Assembly (NCBI GenBank): GCA_920105625.2
Contig: OV050030.1
Span: 210,412,325 to 210,476,324, forward strand
Reading direction: 5' to 3'
Length of the DNA stretch: 64,000 nucleotides
Source: Clusia tigrina
Lineage: Eukaryota; Arthropoda; Insecta; Diptera; Clusiidae
Shown here: positions 45,281-56,800 of the stretch, one piece after another
Layout: every line of letters starts with the position of its first letter
How positions within the stretch are numbered: position 1 is the first letter of the stretch
Notes under the pieces: generated by a model
The model's input: the letters and a program-made list of their open reading frames with translations, nothing else
What the model was told of the DNA's origin: nothing
The model's database searches: none
Translations under genes and position numbers: made by a program

Positions 45281-46525
45281 ATGGACAACTTTGGATTTAA
45301 TACTCCAGGTGGAAATCCACCCGCTTCGGCGGCAGGGGCACGGATTCTGGAGGCCCCAACCATCGCTAAAGTCTCTCGCCTTTATCAGCGAGAGCGCATC
45401 CTGGAGGAGACGGGGATTGTTACCGCAATCTCTTCTTCTTCAGAGACGGAGGAACGTACCCTGGATCCAGAGGGCCTACGTCGGGAAGTCACCACAGTGG
45501 CGGAACGACCGACCAGTGGTTCTAGGGCAACGCGAACTCAAGCGAGGAGACAGAGAACGAAGCGGCTTGCTAGGCTCGTGCAGGAGAAATCCTCACGTGG
45601 CTCTGCCGGCCCTTCTGTGTCCACTCCCTCCAAAAGGCCCAGGTCGGCAGAAGTGACACCCACGGAAGCCACCGAGCCTGCGGAGGGATTGACCGCTCCG
45701 AAAGCTCGCTCGCGAGGTAACCGGAGGAAGATTGTTGCTGAAAACAACATTCCCACCTGCCCTGCAGCTGTTACTGCTGGTGGCGCCACGACCCCAAAGG
45801 GTAGGAGCGAAACCTCGGTGGCGGCTAATGTGGCGGGGAAGAATGTTGCCAATAAGCTGCAGTTTGCCTAGCCCTTCGTATCCATCAAAACCATCTGCTC
45901 GGCGAAATCTTTGCCAGTGGCGGGTGGTGAGCTGAACCTTCCCCCAAGCACTTCCAAAGGTGCAGCCAAGCCATCGTACAGCGAGAAGGCTACCGGCCCG
46001 CCACCAATGGCGGTGATTGGGAAGCTGGGACCCGACCATCGGCTAATTGATGCAGAAATAAAACGCTGCAAAGGTCATCTGATGCGTCGCGTCATTGCCT
46101 CCGGTCCTGAAGCTAATGCGAAGGGCTATGAGACAAAGGACGGCACTCTACAGGTGTCGTGCGCGTCTCAGGCCAACTTTGATTGGCTCAGGGGTGCAGT
46201 CAATGACGTGCCCCCCACGGGGACCACTCGCGTCGCGGCCTATAGCGAAGCAGGCGTGTCCCTCAGGAAGGCCATCTGCTGGATTCCGGATCCCGATCTG
46301 ACGACCACAGATGTCCTTTCTTGTCTGCGTGCTCAGAACCCTGGTATCAACACGAGGCTTTGGAGAGTTCTTTCGCACACCAGGGGTAGCAACCCGGATG
46401 GTAAAGAAGGTGCTAGTCTTGTGGTGCGAGTGGATGAGGCCTCTGTTGTTGTCATGCTTTCTCGGTACCGGAGCCGTCTGAGTTTCTTCTTTGGGACTGT
46501 AACCTTTCATGTCTTTCCCAGATGA
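45281..46525 (+). pseudogene. LOA-like ORF1 (Gag-like), one stop codon
   Basis: RNA-binding Gag-like protein. The ATG at 45281 opens a single frame of 414 codons interrupted only by a TAG at 45869-45871; the two halves (45281-45871 and 45872-46525) are in the same frame. The N-terminal half is basic and Ser/Thr/Pro-rich (RTQARRQRTKRLARLVQEK). The C-terminal half has an RNA-binding-type region: VSCASQANFDWLRGAVNDVP, AYSEAGVSLRKAICWIPDPD and LWRVLSHTRGSNPDGKEGAS, the box usual in LOA and related ORF1s, which lack classical knuckles. Its TGA stop overlaps the ORF2 ATG as ATGA. Confidence 0.8.
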
Positions 46526-49500
46526 GTGGCTCGGACGATTCTCGTAGCTATCGTCCTTTCACGGTAACGCAGATCAACTTGCAGCATTCTAAAGCCGCTA
46601 CTGTACTCCTATGTAGACGACTCACCCAGATGCACACATCACCCCACATAACAACATTACAAGAGCCCTGTGTCTTTAGGGGTCGCCTCTGTGGCCGTGG
46701 CTCGTTGAAAGGGGCCACGATATTATATGACAGAAACTCGATTAGACCTAGAGCCGGTCTTATAATAATCTTATAATATCATCCCATCTCGCAGCAATCT
46801 GCCTTGACGCATTTTGTTGTCAGGATGTGGTTGCGGCAGAGATTAGTTTTAAGAGTATCCACGGATGGTCGAGGTTCGTGATTGCATCCGCTTACTTTCC
46901 ATACTATGCTTTGGAGGCGCCACCACCTGGGAAGGTCGCTACTCTCGTAGGCTTCTGTGAGCGGCGCAGTCTTAGTCTGGTTCTTTGTTGCGATGCTAAT
47001 GCCCAGCATACGATCTGGGGCAGCAGCAAGTGCAATGAGCGGGGCAAGTGCAATGAGCGGGGCAAGTGCAATGAGCGACTTTTCGAGTGTATTGCCTCCT
47101 CCAGCCTGAACATCCACAATGTAGACAGGCAGCCTACTTTTGTGACTACGAGAAGGCAGGAGGTAATTGACGTCACCCTGTCAATCCAAGACTAGGATGG
47201 TCGATCAGCAACTGGAGGGTCCTCGCCGAAGACTCGTACTCGGACCATAGATAGACTGAGTTTCAGTGTGGCGAGCAGGCGCAGATGCCATTGTCCACCA
47301 GAAACCCAAGAAAAACAGACTGGCCAAAGTTCAGGGAGGTACTGAGTAGCAATTACTTGACTCCACTGAATCGCAAGGAGCAAAATATTGAGTCGGCTAT
47401 TGAACATCTCAACACTGCTCTAACAAACAGCTTCGAGCTAGCCTGTCCAACTAGACCTCCTCTTAGCCGGACTCCTGTTCCATGGTGGAATCGAGAGCTT
47501 CAGGTGCTGAGGCGTGAGTCTAGAAACCTCCTCAACCGGGCCCTCAAGACGAATCTTGATGAGGACTGGGAACCATATCGACGTGTTCAGAGGGACTACA
47601 AGAAGCTAATTCGGGACTCGAAAAGGAATTCTTTTAGAGACTTCTGCAGTGATATCGAATCCCTGAGTAACACGGAAAACTGGTGAAAGGCCTGAAAAAG
47701 GACCAAAACGCTAAGCTGGGGTCGCTCAGGAAACCTGATGGCTCCTATACGGAGAGGCAAAGTGAGACACTCAGCTTGCTATTGGAGTCACACTTTCCAG
47801 GAAATGAGGTAAGCATAGCCCGTCAACAACCACCTTTGGTAGGAACTGTTGTCAGGGCAGCTACACCCTCTCGACATGATTGATATGTCGCCAGAACTGT
47901 GGCGAATGTGGCTGCTATTAGATTTGCTATCAAATCCTTTGACAGCTTCAAGTCGCCCGGACTGGATGGCATATATCCGATTGTGTTGAAGGAAGGCATT
48001 GAGTTAGTGATGGCAGCACTGAAGAAGATCTTCACTGCATGTCTCGCACTGGCCTATGTACCACGCTCTTGGAGTATGGTTAGGGTTGCTTTCATTCCTG
48101 AGGTTGGAAGAGACGACTACACCAATCCCAAGAGCTTCAGACCTATTAGTATGACCTCGTTCATGCTAAAAAGTTTAGAACGGCTGGTGGAGCTTCGCAT
48201 GCGTAGGGAGTCTCTGAAGACGCATCCACTCTCTCCATTTCAGCATGCCTATCAAAGCGGAAAATCCTGCGAGACGGCTCTGCAAAACCTTGTTGGAAGG
48301 ATAGAGCGAGCCATCGACAGGAAAGAATACGTAATAGGCATCTTTGTGGACATAGAGGGTGCGTTTGACAATGCTACTTTCGACAGTATGTGCGGCTCTG
48401 CTAGGCCGCATGGCGTAGACCGGGTCCTAGTAAACTGGATACGTTCAATGCTGGCCCAGAGAATCATAACGGTGCGGGCGGAGGAAGATTTGCTGGTGTC
48501 GTCTGGGGTTAATAGAGGCTGTCCCCACGGTGGTGTACTGTCTCCATTGCTCTGGTGCATGGTAATCGATCCCCTGCTTAACGCCATTGCTGACTCGCTC
48601 ACTTACTGTATACGCTCAGGCATATGCGGATGATGTTGGCTGTCTTGTGACAGGTCCTTCCCTTATGATTGTCTGCAGAAGGGTGCAGAGAACTCTGGAT
48701 ATGATTGACACTTGGTGCAGTGTGAATGGGCTATCGGCTAATCCTGTCAAGACTGGTATTGTCCTCTTTACCAGAAGGAGAAAACTTGATGGACTTATTC
48801 TGCCTACACTAAAAGGAGTCACTATCCAGCTATCCAAGGAAATCAAATATCTTGGAGTCATCCTTGATAACAAACTTCTTTGGAAAACACATGTCGAACT
48901 GAAGACATCCAAAGCACTGTCAGTTTTCTGGCAGTGTAAGAGTATTTTTGGTAAGACATGGGGGTCTTTCCCCTAGTAAGGTCCTATGGTAAGACCTATT
49001 ATCACCTATGCATCGATGGTTGGGATGAGCAGACTCTCTCTTGTAGGGGTCAACAAAGTTCTATCAAAACTACAACGTGCTGTGGCCATATGTAGTACCC
49101 GAGCATTTCCGACTATTCCAGGCCCGGCACTTGATGCTTTGGTGAATCTCCCGCCACTAGATGTCTTCATCCGCGGAGAGGCCGTTAAGGCCATCTGCAG
49201 AGTGAAACATAGTGGCCACTGGTATGGGGTGTACTCGATATTGGACGACGGCGCAGGCACTGACATCGATTCTGCAATCCTGTCTATGCCCCCGGACTCC
49301 ATGTCTTCAACCGTCATACTAGAAAAGCGGTACAATGTGTTGCTGCCAGATGCTCGTTCATGGTTAGATCCTGATGGCTCCAGGACTGAAGAAGGTTCAG
49401 GTTCTGGTGTCTTCGTGGAATCTTGTGGGACCCGTCGGTTCTTTGCCCTTGGTCTGCCTGCGTCTGTGTTTCAGGCGGAGGTGTATGCGATACTTGAGGC

Positions 49501-50134
49501 GATGGACTTTGTTGTGGAAAACAGGTGGAAAGGCAAATCTATTTGTGTCTGCAGTGGCAGCCAAGCTCCGCTCATGGCCTTGGATAGTCCGACCACCACT
49601 TCCACGATAGTCAGGTTCTGCAAATCCAGGCTAAATTGTGTTGGAAAACAGCTGGCATTGCGGGTAACGAGACCTGCTGTTTTTATTGGCCCTGAGCCTG
49701 TTCTGCCACTCCCTTCTGCTGCCATCAAAGCCACTGCAAACAAGTGGGTTGTTTCGACCCACAAGTGAGCATGGCGAGCTGAGAGAGGCTGCGGATGGAC
49801 GAAAATTATGCTACCTGCTATCTCTGACCGATGGTCACGGTTCCTTCTATCTTTAGGTAGGAGGGACTGCAGGCTGCTTGTTGGTGTGATGACAGGGCAC
49901 TTTCTATGGGCTAGGCACATGGAAAGGATTGGCATATCAGACAGTGCGCTGTGCCCAGCCTGTGGAGAAGAAGACGAGACGGCGGACCATTTTCTTTGCG
50001 TCTGCCCTGCCTTTGCTCGAATCAGGTTTGGGATTTTTGGCACTGATATGCTGAGGAGTAACCAACTTGGCTCCTTGGCACCACAGGATCTACTTCTATT
50101 TCTTCGGAGGTCGGGTAGATTTAAAGCCGAGTAA
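46522..50134 (+). pseudogene. LOA-like ORF2: endonuclease, reverse transcriptase, RNase H, zinc knuckle
   Basis: Starts at 46522, overlapping the ORF1 stop. Endonuclease: TVTQINLQHSKAATVLLCRR, LQEPCVFRG, then after a shift (about 46800) ASAYFPYY, VLCCDANAQHTIWGSSKCNE and VLAEDSYSDHR. Linker: PVPWWNRELQVLRRESRNLL. Reverse transcriptase: FDSFKSPGLDGIYP, FVDIEGAFDNATF (motif A), NRGCPHGGVLSPLLW (His where Gln is usual), and after a shift AYADDVGCLV (catalytic box). RNase H: DPDGSRTEEG, FQAEVYAILEAMD, CSGSQAPL (Gly at the SDSQ Asp). C-terminus: CPACGEEDETADHFLCVCPA. About eight frame changes or stops; inactive. Confidence 0.85.
47031..47084 (+). repeat. 18-bp in-frame triplication inside the endonuclease
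   Basis: AAGTGCAATGAGCGGGGC occurs three times in a row (the third differs at its end), giving KCNERG repeated after IWGSS. The related endonuclease at 39777 has a single equivalent segment (TDTNVRGE). The insertion keeps the frame. Confidence 0.9.
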
Positions 50135-50226
50135 AAGGGAACCTTAAGTGCAGTTTAATGGATATATACTCTGTCTGAGTGCTGCGCTTACTAGATTGTT
50201 CCGACAAAAAAAAAAAAAAAAAAAAA

Positions 50227-50363
50227 GAGATAAATCGCTCACATTGCTAACAGGCTAAATTTGCCTTAAGTTAAAGTTGAAAAAATGAACAAAAAAATGT
50301 CCATACAAATTTTTGAATGAAGCCATCACATATTAAAACTTAATTTTTTGCATGCCAATCTTA
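50227..50363. other. No gene seen
   Basis: Short AT-rich spacer between the LOA-like poly(A) and a mariner terminus. Confidence 0.4.
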
Positions 50364-50490
50364 TGAGGGCGGATTGATATTGAAGCTAACCAGCGCTAGA
50401 TGGCAGCACAAACACAAAAACTTCTTTTTTTTTAGAAATTGCGATATGTCAAACGTCAGCTGTTAAAATTTCACCCAAATTCAAAAATTC
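50364..50490 (+). mobile_element. mariner 5' end fragment, same family as 51996-53275
   Basis: GAGGGCGGATTGATATTGAA at 50365 and the next ~110 bases match the left end of the element at 51996 (both include CTAGATGGCAGCACAAACAC and TGTCAAACGTCAGCTGTTAA). A TA precedes it at 50362-50363. The transposase gene does not follow; other repeat sequence begins at about 50490. Confidence 0.85.
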
Positions 50491-50737
50491 AAAAATGGGC
50501 GTGTTATTTTTGCAGCCACGCCCACTATTCACATATTATTATAACTTACGACCTATATAATATTTTTGGACGAAATTATATATTAGTACGTATATGGACC
50601 CTATAAAGCCATATACAAGAAATGGGGTCGATATTATCATTTCAAGGTACCCTACCAAAAATTACCGTAAATGTGCTCCTAATGATGATTTATGAAGAAA
50701 ACATCCCCATTGTTGAACACACACGCACAAGAAAGGT
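50491..50737. repeat. GGGCGTG-type repeat, related to 28690-28775
   Basis: 50500-50575 (CCACGCCCACTATTCACATA and neighbours) is similar in reverse complement to 28690-28775. No coding signal. Confidence 0.55.
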
Positions 50738-50787
50738 AAAGGGAATTTCGTAGTAGGTCTAACCCGACTTCAGACTTCTTTACTCGT
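50738..50787 (-). repeat. Copy of the ~50-bp repeat at 26587-26640
   Basis: AACCCGACTTCAGACTTCTT and flanking bases are the reverse complement of 26587-26640. It abuts the Gypsy gag fragment on its right. Confidence 0.7.
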
Positions 50788-50794
50788 TTTAAGT

Positions 50795-51050
50795 AAAATT
50801 GACCTCTTGATAAGGTCATCAGTACAGGCCACTTCAACAAAGTGGGAATTCAGCACCTCCATCCAGTTGCGCCACTTGTCGATGTGCGGCTTAAATTCAC
50901 GCACATTTGTCGTTGTAGTGGCGGCTGAGATCATCACGCTTTCGTTGATGTTCTGTTGCATGATCTTGCTGTTACAAATAATAATTTTTACACTTGTTTT
51001 ATTTAAAACTGGTTTTTTAAAAAAAATTTTTTTTACTTCTCGTCGCTAAT
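50795..51050 (-). pseudogene. Mag-like Gypsy gag N-terminus, third copy
   Basis: Minus strand. The ATG at 50961 opens MQQNINESVMISAATTTTNV, then REFKPHIDKWRNWMEVLNSH, FVEVACTDDLIKRSILLKT, the same N-terminal Gag segment as at 43365. It breaks at about 50795 at the 26587-type repeat. Upstream in sense (51050-50962) is leader sequence starting with TAGCGACGAGAAGTAAAA next to the LTR, a slightly changed primer-binding site. Only the 5' end of the element survives, so the gene is dead. Confidence 0.75.
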
Positions 51051-51051
51051 G

Positions 51052-51240
51052 TAATGTCATAATAAACCATGAGTTTAATTATCAGAGTTCACTGCTAGAC
51101 TGATTGTACTTTATTTAATTTAACTTAGCTTAGGCTTAATATATAACAATGTAACAGTACGTATATAAAAACTTATAAAACATATGAATATAAGAGAGAA
51201 GAGAATATATAATGGGAATATTTACAAAAGACAAATAACC
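51052..51240 (-). repeat. Probable 5' LTR of the third Mag-like Gypsy
   Basis: Lies directly upstream, in sense, of the TAGCGACGAG primer-binding-like site. The right end is only estimated because no partner LTR is present. An AT-rich promoter-like stretch is at 51110-51140. Confidence 0.5.
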
Positions 51241-51264
51241 AAATAGGAAGACTAAACTATCATT

Positions 51265-51650
51265 ATGGTACGAAATATTAATCCACCCCGTTTGTATAAT
51301 GGTACAAGACTTGCTTTTAAAAGATTGATGGCTTATGTAATTGAAGCTACTATTTTAACTGGGAAATTCAAAGGCGAAGATGTATTCCAATCGTTCCATC
51401 TGATATGCCATTTGAATTTAAACGACTTCAGTTTCCTGTTTGCCTTGCGTTTGCGGTTACTAATAATAAGGCGGAAGGCCAATCGTTTGGAATTTGTGGA
51501 GTTTATTTAGAGTATGCAGTTTTCTCACATGGACAGCTGTATGTTGCTTGTTCGCGTGTGGGCAAACCATCGGTTTTGTATAGTTACACCGAAAGTGAAA
51601 AAACATAAAATGTTGTGTACCACAGAGCTTTACATTAAAAGCTTTTTAAC
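51265..51650 (+). pseudogene. Helitron-type PIF1-like helicase, C-terminal fragment
   Basis: The C-terminal end of the helicase domain of a rolling-circle transposon RepHel protein. Frame 1 (51265-51400) has RNINPPRLYNGTRLAFKRLM and VIEATILTGKFKGEDV; after a shift, frame 2 (51405-51608) has MPFEFKRLQFPVCLAFAVTN, NKAEGQSFGICGVYL (the KAQGQ motif, with Glu for Gln) and [14 protein letters not shown] (motif VI region with the SR arginine). A stop precedes NVVYHRALH, the usual C-terminus. At 51700-51716 GCACTACGAAGTGTGC forms a short hairpin of the sort seen near Helitron 3' ends. Nothing of the Rep domain is nearby. Confidence 0.8.
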
Positions 51651-51730
51651 ACTGATTAAAATGAACTTTGAATTGATTTTATATTTTCCTATTTTGTTTC
51701 GCACTACGAAGTGTGCAGGGGGTTCTCTCG

Positions 51731-51848
<118 letters not shown>

Positions 51849-51995
51849 GGGGCGAAAGGCACTACCAAGACCTCCATAGGGTATGTGATTCGTATGCGAC
51901 AGCGCAGATAGGTGAAGTAGCTCGCTGTGAATCATTGCTGCATAGAGTTTCCAATGGACTTTTTTTCCTCTTTTTTCGGAACAACTAGTCATGTA
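51849..51995. other. No gene seen
   Basis: Short spacer between the microsatellite and the mariner left end. Confidence 0.4.
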
Positions 51996-53275
51996 CGAGG
52001 GCGGATTATCTTGACACTACCTAGCGCTAGATGGCAGCACAAACACAAAAATTTTTTTTTTTATAAAATACGAGATGTCAAACGTCAGCTGTTAAAGTTT
52101 CACACAAATTCATCGATTAGTTTATTTGTTGTAGTCGTTTGAAGTAAGCAACTTTTGTGTTTCTTGAAAAATGGAAAAAAGCGAATTTCGTGCAGTGATT
52201 AAACACTATTATTTGAAAGGGAAGACGGAGAAAGAGACAAAAGAAAAGCTCGGTAAACATTACGGTGAGTCTGCTCCGTCAGATACAATGGTAAAATATT
52301 GGATTGCTGAATTTAAACGCGGCCAAACAAGCACTGCAACAATACCATCAACAGGAAGACAAAAAGATGTGGTTACTGAAGAAAATATCAAGAAAATCCT
52401 TGATGTCGTTAAGAATGATCGCCGAGTCAAGTTGCGTGAGATTGTTGAAATGGTAAACATATCATATGAACGTGTGTTCAACATTTTGCATGAACATTTG
52501 CATATGAAAAAGGTATCGGCAAGATGGGTGCCGCGTTCGCTCAGTGTCGAACAAAAACGAGTTCGACAGACCACTTCACAGCGGTGTTTGGACATGATAA
52601 AGCGTAATCCTGTTGATTTTTGGCGTCGATTAATAACTGTTGATGAAACGTGGGTCCACCACTGCACACCTGAAACCAAAAATCGATCGAAACAATGGCT
52701 GGAAGCTGGTAGAAGTGCTCCGAAGAAGGCGAAGGCAGTGAAATCGGCTGGCAGTGAATATGGCCACTGTATTTTGGGTTGCACACGGAATATTGCTCAT
52801 CGATTATCTTGAAAAAGGATCCACAATCACAGGAAAGTATTATCGTGCATTATTGGATCAATTGATTGATGCAATCAAGGAAAAACGACCACATTTAAAA
52901 AAGAAAAAAATGCTCTTTCTTCAAGACAACGCACCGGTTCACACAGCATTAGATACGATGCTAAAATACACTTCGATTTGGTTAATCATCCACCTTATAG
53001 TCCAGATTTAGCTCCTAGTGACTTTTTCCTGTTTCCTAACTTGAAAAAATGGCTCGCAGGAAAAAGATTCATCTCAAACGAAGAAGTGATTACCGAAACT
53101 AACGCGTATTTTGAGGGGTTCCCGAAATCGTATTATTCAGATGGTATAAAAAAATTGGAATATCGCCTTTCTAAGTGTGTCGAAGTAAAAGGAGACTATG
53201 TTGAGAAATAAATGGTTTTTGAAAAAACAAATGTTTTTTTCCTACTTAGGTAGCTTCAGTATCAATCCGCCCTCT
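51996..53275 (+). mobile_element. Full-length mariner element, second family
   Basis: About 1280 bp. Left end CGAGGGCGGATTATCTTGAC, right end complementary to AGAGGGCGGATTGATACTGA; the TIR is about 30 bp with mismatches. TA flanks both ends (51994-51995 and 53276-53277). It is a different family from the mariner at 35250. A fragment of its left end is at 50364-50490. Confidence 0.9.
52171..53211 (+). pseudogene. mariner transposase, two frameshifts
   Basis: Cut-and-paste transposase similar in style to the mariner part of SETMAR-type proteins. The ATG at 52171 opens MEKSEFRAVIKHYYLKGKTE; the helix-turn-helix region includes PSDTMVKYWIAEFKRG and VKLREIVEMVNISYERVFNI. First catalytic site: LITVDETWVHHCTPE with Asp intact. 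A shift near 52785 leads to HGILLIDYLEKGSTITGKYY and LFLQDNAPVHTA (second Asp). A second shift near 52970 returns to the first frame with HPPYSPDLAPSDFFLFPNLK (third Asp). All three catalytic Asp are present, so only two one-base shifts (and a few lost residues) separate it from a readable gene. Confidence 0.9.
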
Positions 53276-53309
53276 TATGCCAATAAATAGAAATTGATAT
53301 AAAAAAATG

Positions 53310-53851
53310 GAACTTGCCTTGAGTTTTATTTGCATTTTCTTGACTTCTATATGTTTTTTCCAGGTCAGCCGTAGGTCGAAATGCACTCCTAAGTATTTAA
53401 CCTCTGTTGCTTGTGGGATTACAATGTCTTTTAAAGAGACTGCCGGACAAGAACTGGGCTTAAGAGTAAATGTCACATGTACACTTTTTTGCTCATTTAT
53501 TTTGATGCGACAATCTGCTAGCACACTTTCTACTTTTTTAATGTGTTCCTCTAAATCCCGGGAGGCTATCCGTGGATTTTGGTGAGAGCTCAGAATAGCT
53601 GTGTCATCCGCGAAAGTCGAGGTAACGAGGTTGGCAGATCAGATGTGTACAGAGTGTAAAGAATAGGTCCAAGCACGCTACCTTGTGGTACTCCAGCCAT
53701 AAGTTCAAAGTCTGGCGTTAAAAATCGTTTATATTTAACCCAAAATTTGCGATTTGTTAAATATGACTCCAGAAGCTCATGCGAAGTTTTTTGCAAAAGT
53801 TTTTTAATTTTATATATAAGTCCTTCGCGCCAGACTTTGTCAAAGGCTTGT
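53310..53851 (-). pseudogene. Jockey reverse transcriptase fragment next to the satellite
   Basis: Same family as the Jockey element at 5750-8900, matching about 6300-6875 there. In sense: VWREGLIYKIKKLLQKTSHE (53850 inward), LESYLTNRKFWVKYKRF, AGVPQGSVLGPILYTLYTSD (motif B), a small deletion, LPRLSRMTQLF in place of the frame with FADD (the codons for FADDTAILS exist in another frame near 53605), and VKYLGVHFDLRLTWKKHIEV. It stops abruptly at 53851 within SKAFDK... where the satellite array begins. On the other side it reaches the mariner at about 53300. Confidence 0.85.
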
Positions 53852-56800
53852 GCTCCAGTAAGAAGTTACAAGCATTTGAATGTTGAAAAGTTTGATAGGT
53901 GTAGGACGCACCGTATAGAAGCTAGAGCAATTTGAAGTTTTATCAGTGTTTGATTTGGGACTCAAGGGTAGCATAGCTATGAGTCATAGCTTAAATTGAC
54001 AAGAGGCTCGAGTACTTTATTGTCACGAAATTTCAAGTTTTATTACGCTCCAGTAAAAAGTTGCAAGCATTTGATTGTTGCAAACTCTTATAGGTGTAAG
54101 ACGCACCATATACAAGATAGGGCCATTTGAAGTTTATCATTGTTTGATTTGGGACTCATGGGTAGCATAGCTATGAGCGATAGCTTAAATTAACGAGAGG
54201 CTCGAGTAATTTATTGTCACCAAATTTCAAGCTTTTATGACGCTCTAGTAAAAAGTTACAAGTATTTGATTGTTGCAAACTTTGATAGGTGTAGGATGCA
54301 CCGTATAGAAGTTAGGGCCATTTGAAGTTTTATAAGTGTTTGATTTGGGACTCAATCATAGCTATGAGCGATAGCTTAAATTGATAAGAGGCTCGAGTAC
54401 TCTATTGTCACCAAATTTCAAGATTTTATGACGCTCCAGTAAAAAGTTACAAGCATTTGATTGTTGCAAACTTTGATAGGTATAGGACGCACCGTATTGA
54501 AGTTAGGGCCATTTGAACTTTTAGCAGTGGTTGATTTGGGACTCAAGGGTAGCATAGCTTTGAGCGATAGCTTAAATTTACAAGAGGCTCGAGTACTTTA
54601 TTGTCACAAAATTTCAAGATTTTATGACTCTCCAGTAAGAAGTTACAAGCATTTGAATGTTGAAAAGTTTGATAGGTGTAGGACGCACCGTATAGAAGTT
54701 AGGGCCATTTGAAGTTTTATCAGTGTTTGATTTTCGACTCAAGGGTAGCATAGCTATGAGCGATAGCTTAAATTGACAAGAGGCTCGAGTACTTTATTGT
54801 CACAAAATTTCAAGATTTTATTTAGCTCCAGTAAAAAGTTGCAAGCATTTGATTGTTGCAAACTTTAATAGGTGTAAGGCGCACCGTATAGAAGTTAGGG
54901 CCATTTAAAGTTTTATCAGTGTTTGATTTGGGACTCAAGGGTAGCATAGCTATGAGCGATATCTTAAATTGATAAGAGGCTCGAGTACTTTATTGTCACC
55001 AAATTTCAAGGTTTCATGACGCTCCAGTAAAAAGTTACAAGCATTTTATTGTTGCAACCTTTGATAGGTGCAGGACGCACCGTATAGAAGTTAGGGCCAT
55101 TTGAAGTTTTATAAGTGTTTGATTTGGGACTCAATCATAGCTATGAGCGATAGCTTAAATTGATAAGAGGCTCGAGTACTTTATTGTCACCAAATTTCAA
55201 GATTTTATGACGCTCCAGTAAAAAGTTACAAGCATTTTATTGTTGCAACCTTTGATAGGTGCAGGACGCACCGTATAGAAGTTAGGGCCATTTGAACTTT
55301 TAGCAGTGGTTGATTTGGGACTCAAGGGTAGCATAGCTATGAGCGATAGCTTAAATTTACAAGAGGCTCGAGTACTCTATTGTCACAAAATTTCAAGATT
55401 TTATGACGCTCCAGTAAGAAGTTACAAGCATTTGAATGTTGAAAAGTTTGATAGGTGTAGGACGCACCGTATTGAAGCTAGAGCAATTTGAAGTTTTATC
55501 AGTGTTTGATTTGGGACTCAAGGGTAGCATAGCTATGAGTCATAGCTTAAATTGACAAGAGGTTCGAGTACTTTATTGTCACCAAATTTCAAGGTTTTAT
55601 GACGCTCTAGTAAAAAGTTACAAGTATTTGACTGTTGCAAACTTTATTAGAAGTAGGACGCACCGTATAGAAGTTAGGGCCATTTGCAGTTTATCAGTGT
55701 TTTATTTGGGACTCAAGGGTAGCATAGCTATGAGCGATAGCTTAAATTGATAAGAGGCTCGAGTACTTTATTGTCACAAAATTTCAAGGTTCTTTGACGC
55801 TCCAGTAAAAAGTTACAAGCATTTGATTGTTGCAAACTTTGATAGGTGTAGGACGCACCGTATAGAAGTTAGGGCCATTTGAAGTTTCTCAATGTTTGAT
55901 TTGGGACTCAAGGGTAGCATAGCTATGAGCGATATCTTAAATTGATAAGAGGCTCGAGTACTTTATTGTCACAAAATTTCAAGATTTTATGACGCTCCAG
56001 TAAAAAGTTACAAGCATTTGAATGTTGCAAAATTTGATTGGTATAGGATGCACCGTATAGAAGTTAGGGCAATTTGAAGTTTTATCAGTGTTTGATTTGG
56101 GACTCACGGGTAGCATAGCTATGAGCGATAGCTTATTTGACAAGAGGCTCGAGTACTTTATTGTCACAAAATTTCAAGATTTTATGACGCTCCAGTAAAA
56201 AGTTACAAGCATTTGAATTTTGCAAAATTTGATTGGTATAGGATGCACAGCACAGAAGTTAGGGCCATTTGATGTATTATCAGTCTTTGATTTGGGACTC
56301 AAGGGTAGCATAGCTATGAGCGATAGCTTATTTGACAAGAGGCTCGAGTACTTTATTGTCACGAAATTTCAAGTTTTTATTACGCTCCAGTAAAAAGTTG
56401 CAAGCATTTGATTGTTGCAAACTCTTATAGGTGTAAGTCGCACCATATACAAGATAGGGCCATTTGAAGTTTATCATTGTTTGATTTGGGACTCAAGGGT
56501 AGCATCGCTATGAGCGATAGCTTAAATTAACGAGAGGCTCGAGTAATTTATTGTCACAAAATTTCAAGGTTCTTTGACGCTCCAGTAAAAAGTTACAAGC
56601 ATTTGATTGTTGCAAACTTTGATAGGTGTAGGACGCACCGTATAGAAGTTAGGGCCATTTGAAGTTTCTCAATGTTTGATTTGGGACTCAAGGGTAGCAT
56701 AGCTATGAGCGATAGCTTAAATTGATAAGAGGCTCGAGTACTTTATTGTCACAAAATCTCAAGATTTTATGAAGCTCCAGTAAAAAGTTACAAGCATTTG

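Larger units (their letters stand above)
44987..50226 (+). mobile_element. LOA-like non-LTR retrotransposon, nearly full length
   Basis: Plus strand, about 5.2 kb: 5' leader (about 44987-45280), ORF1 (45281-46525), ORF2 (46522-50134) with endonuclease, reverse transcriptase, RNase H and a C-terminal CCHC-type knuckle, then a 21-base poly(A) at 50206-50226. The combination of RNase H and the C-terminal CPACG...H...C motif supports the LOA group within the I superclade. GC content is clearly higher than in the surroundings. Its exact 5' end and target duplication could not be set. Confidence 0.85.

Noticed and set aside
53960..53990. AP-1-like TGAGTCA sites in one satellite monomer class as regulatory elements
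   Set aside because: The heptamer is created by the dyad variant itself. There is no other evidence of regulatory function in a tandem satellite.
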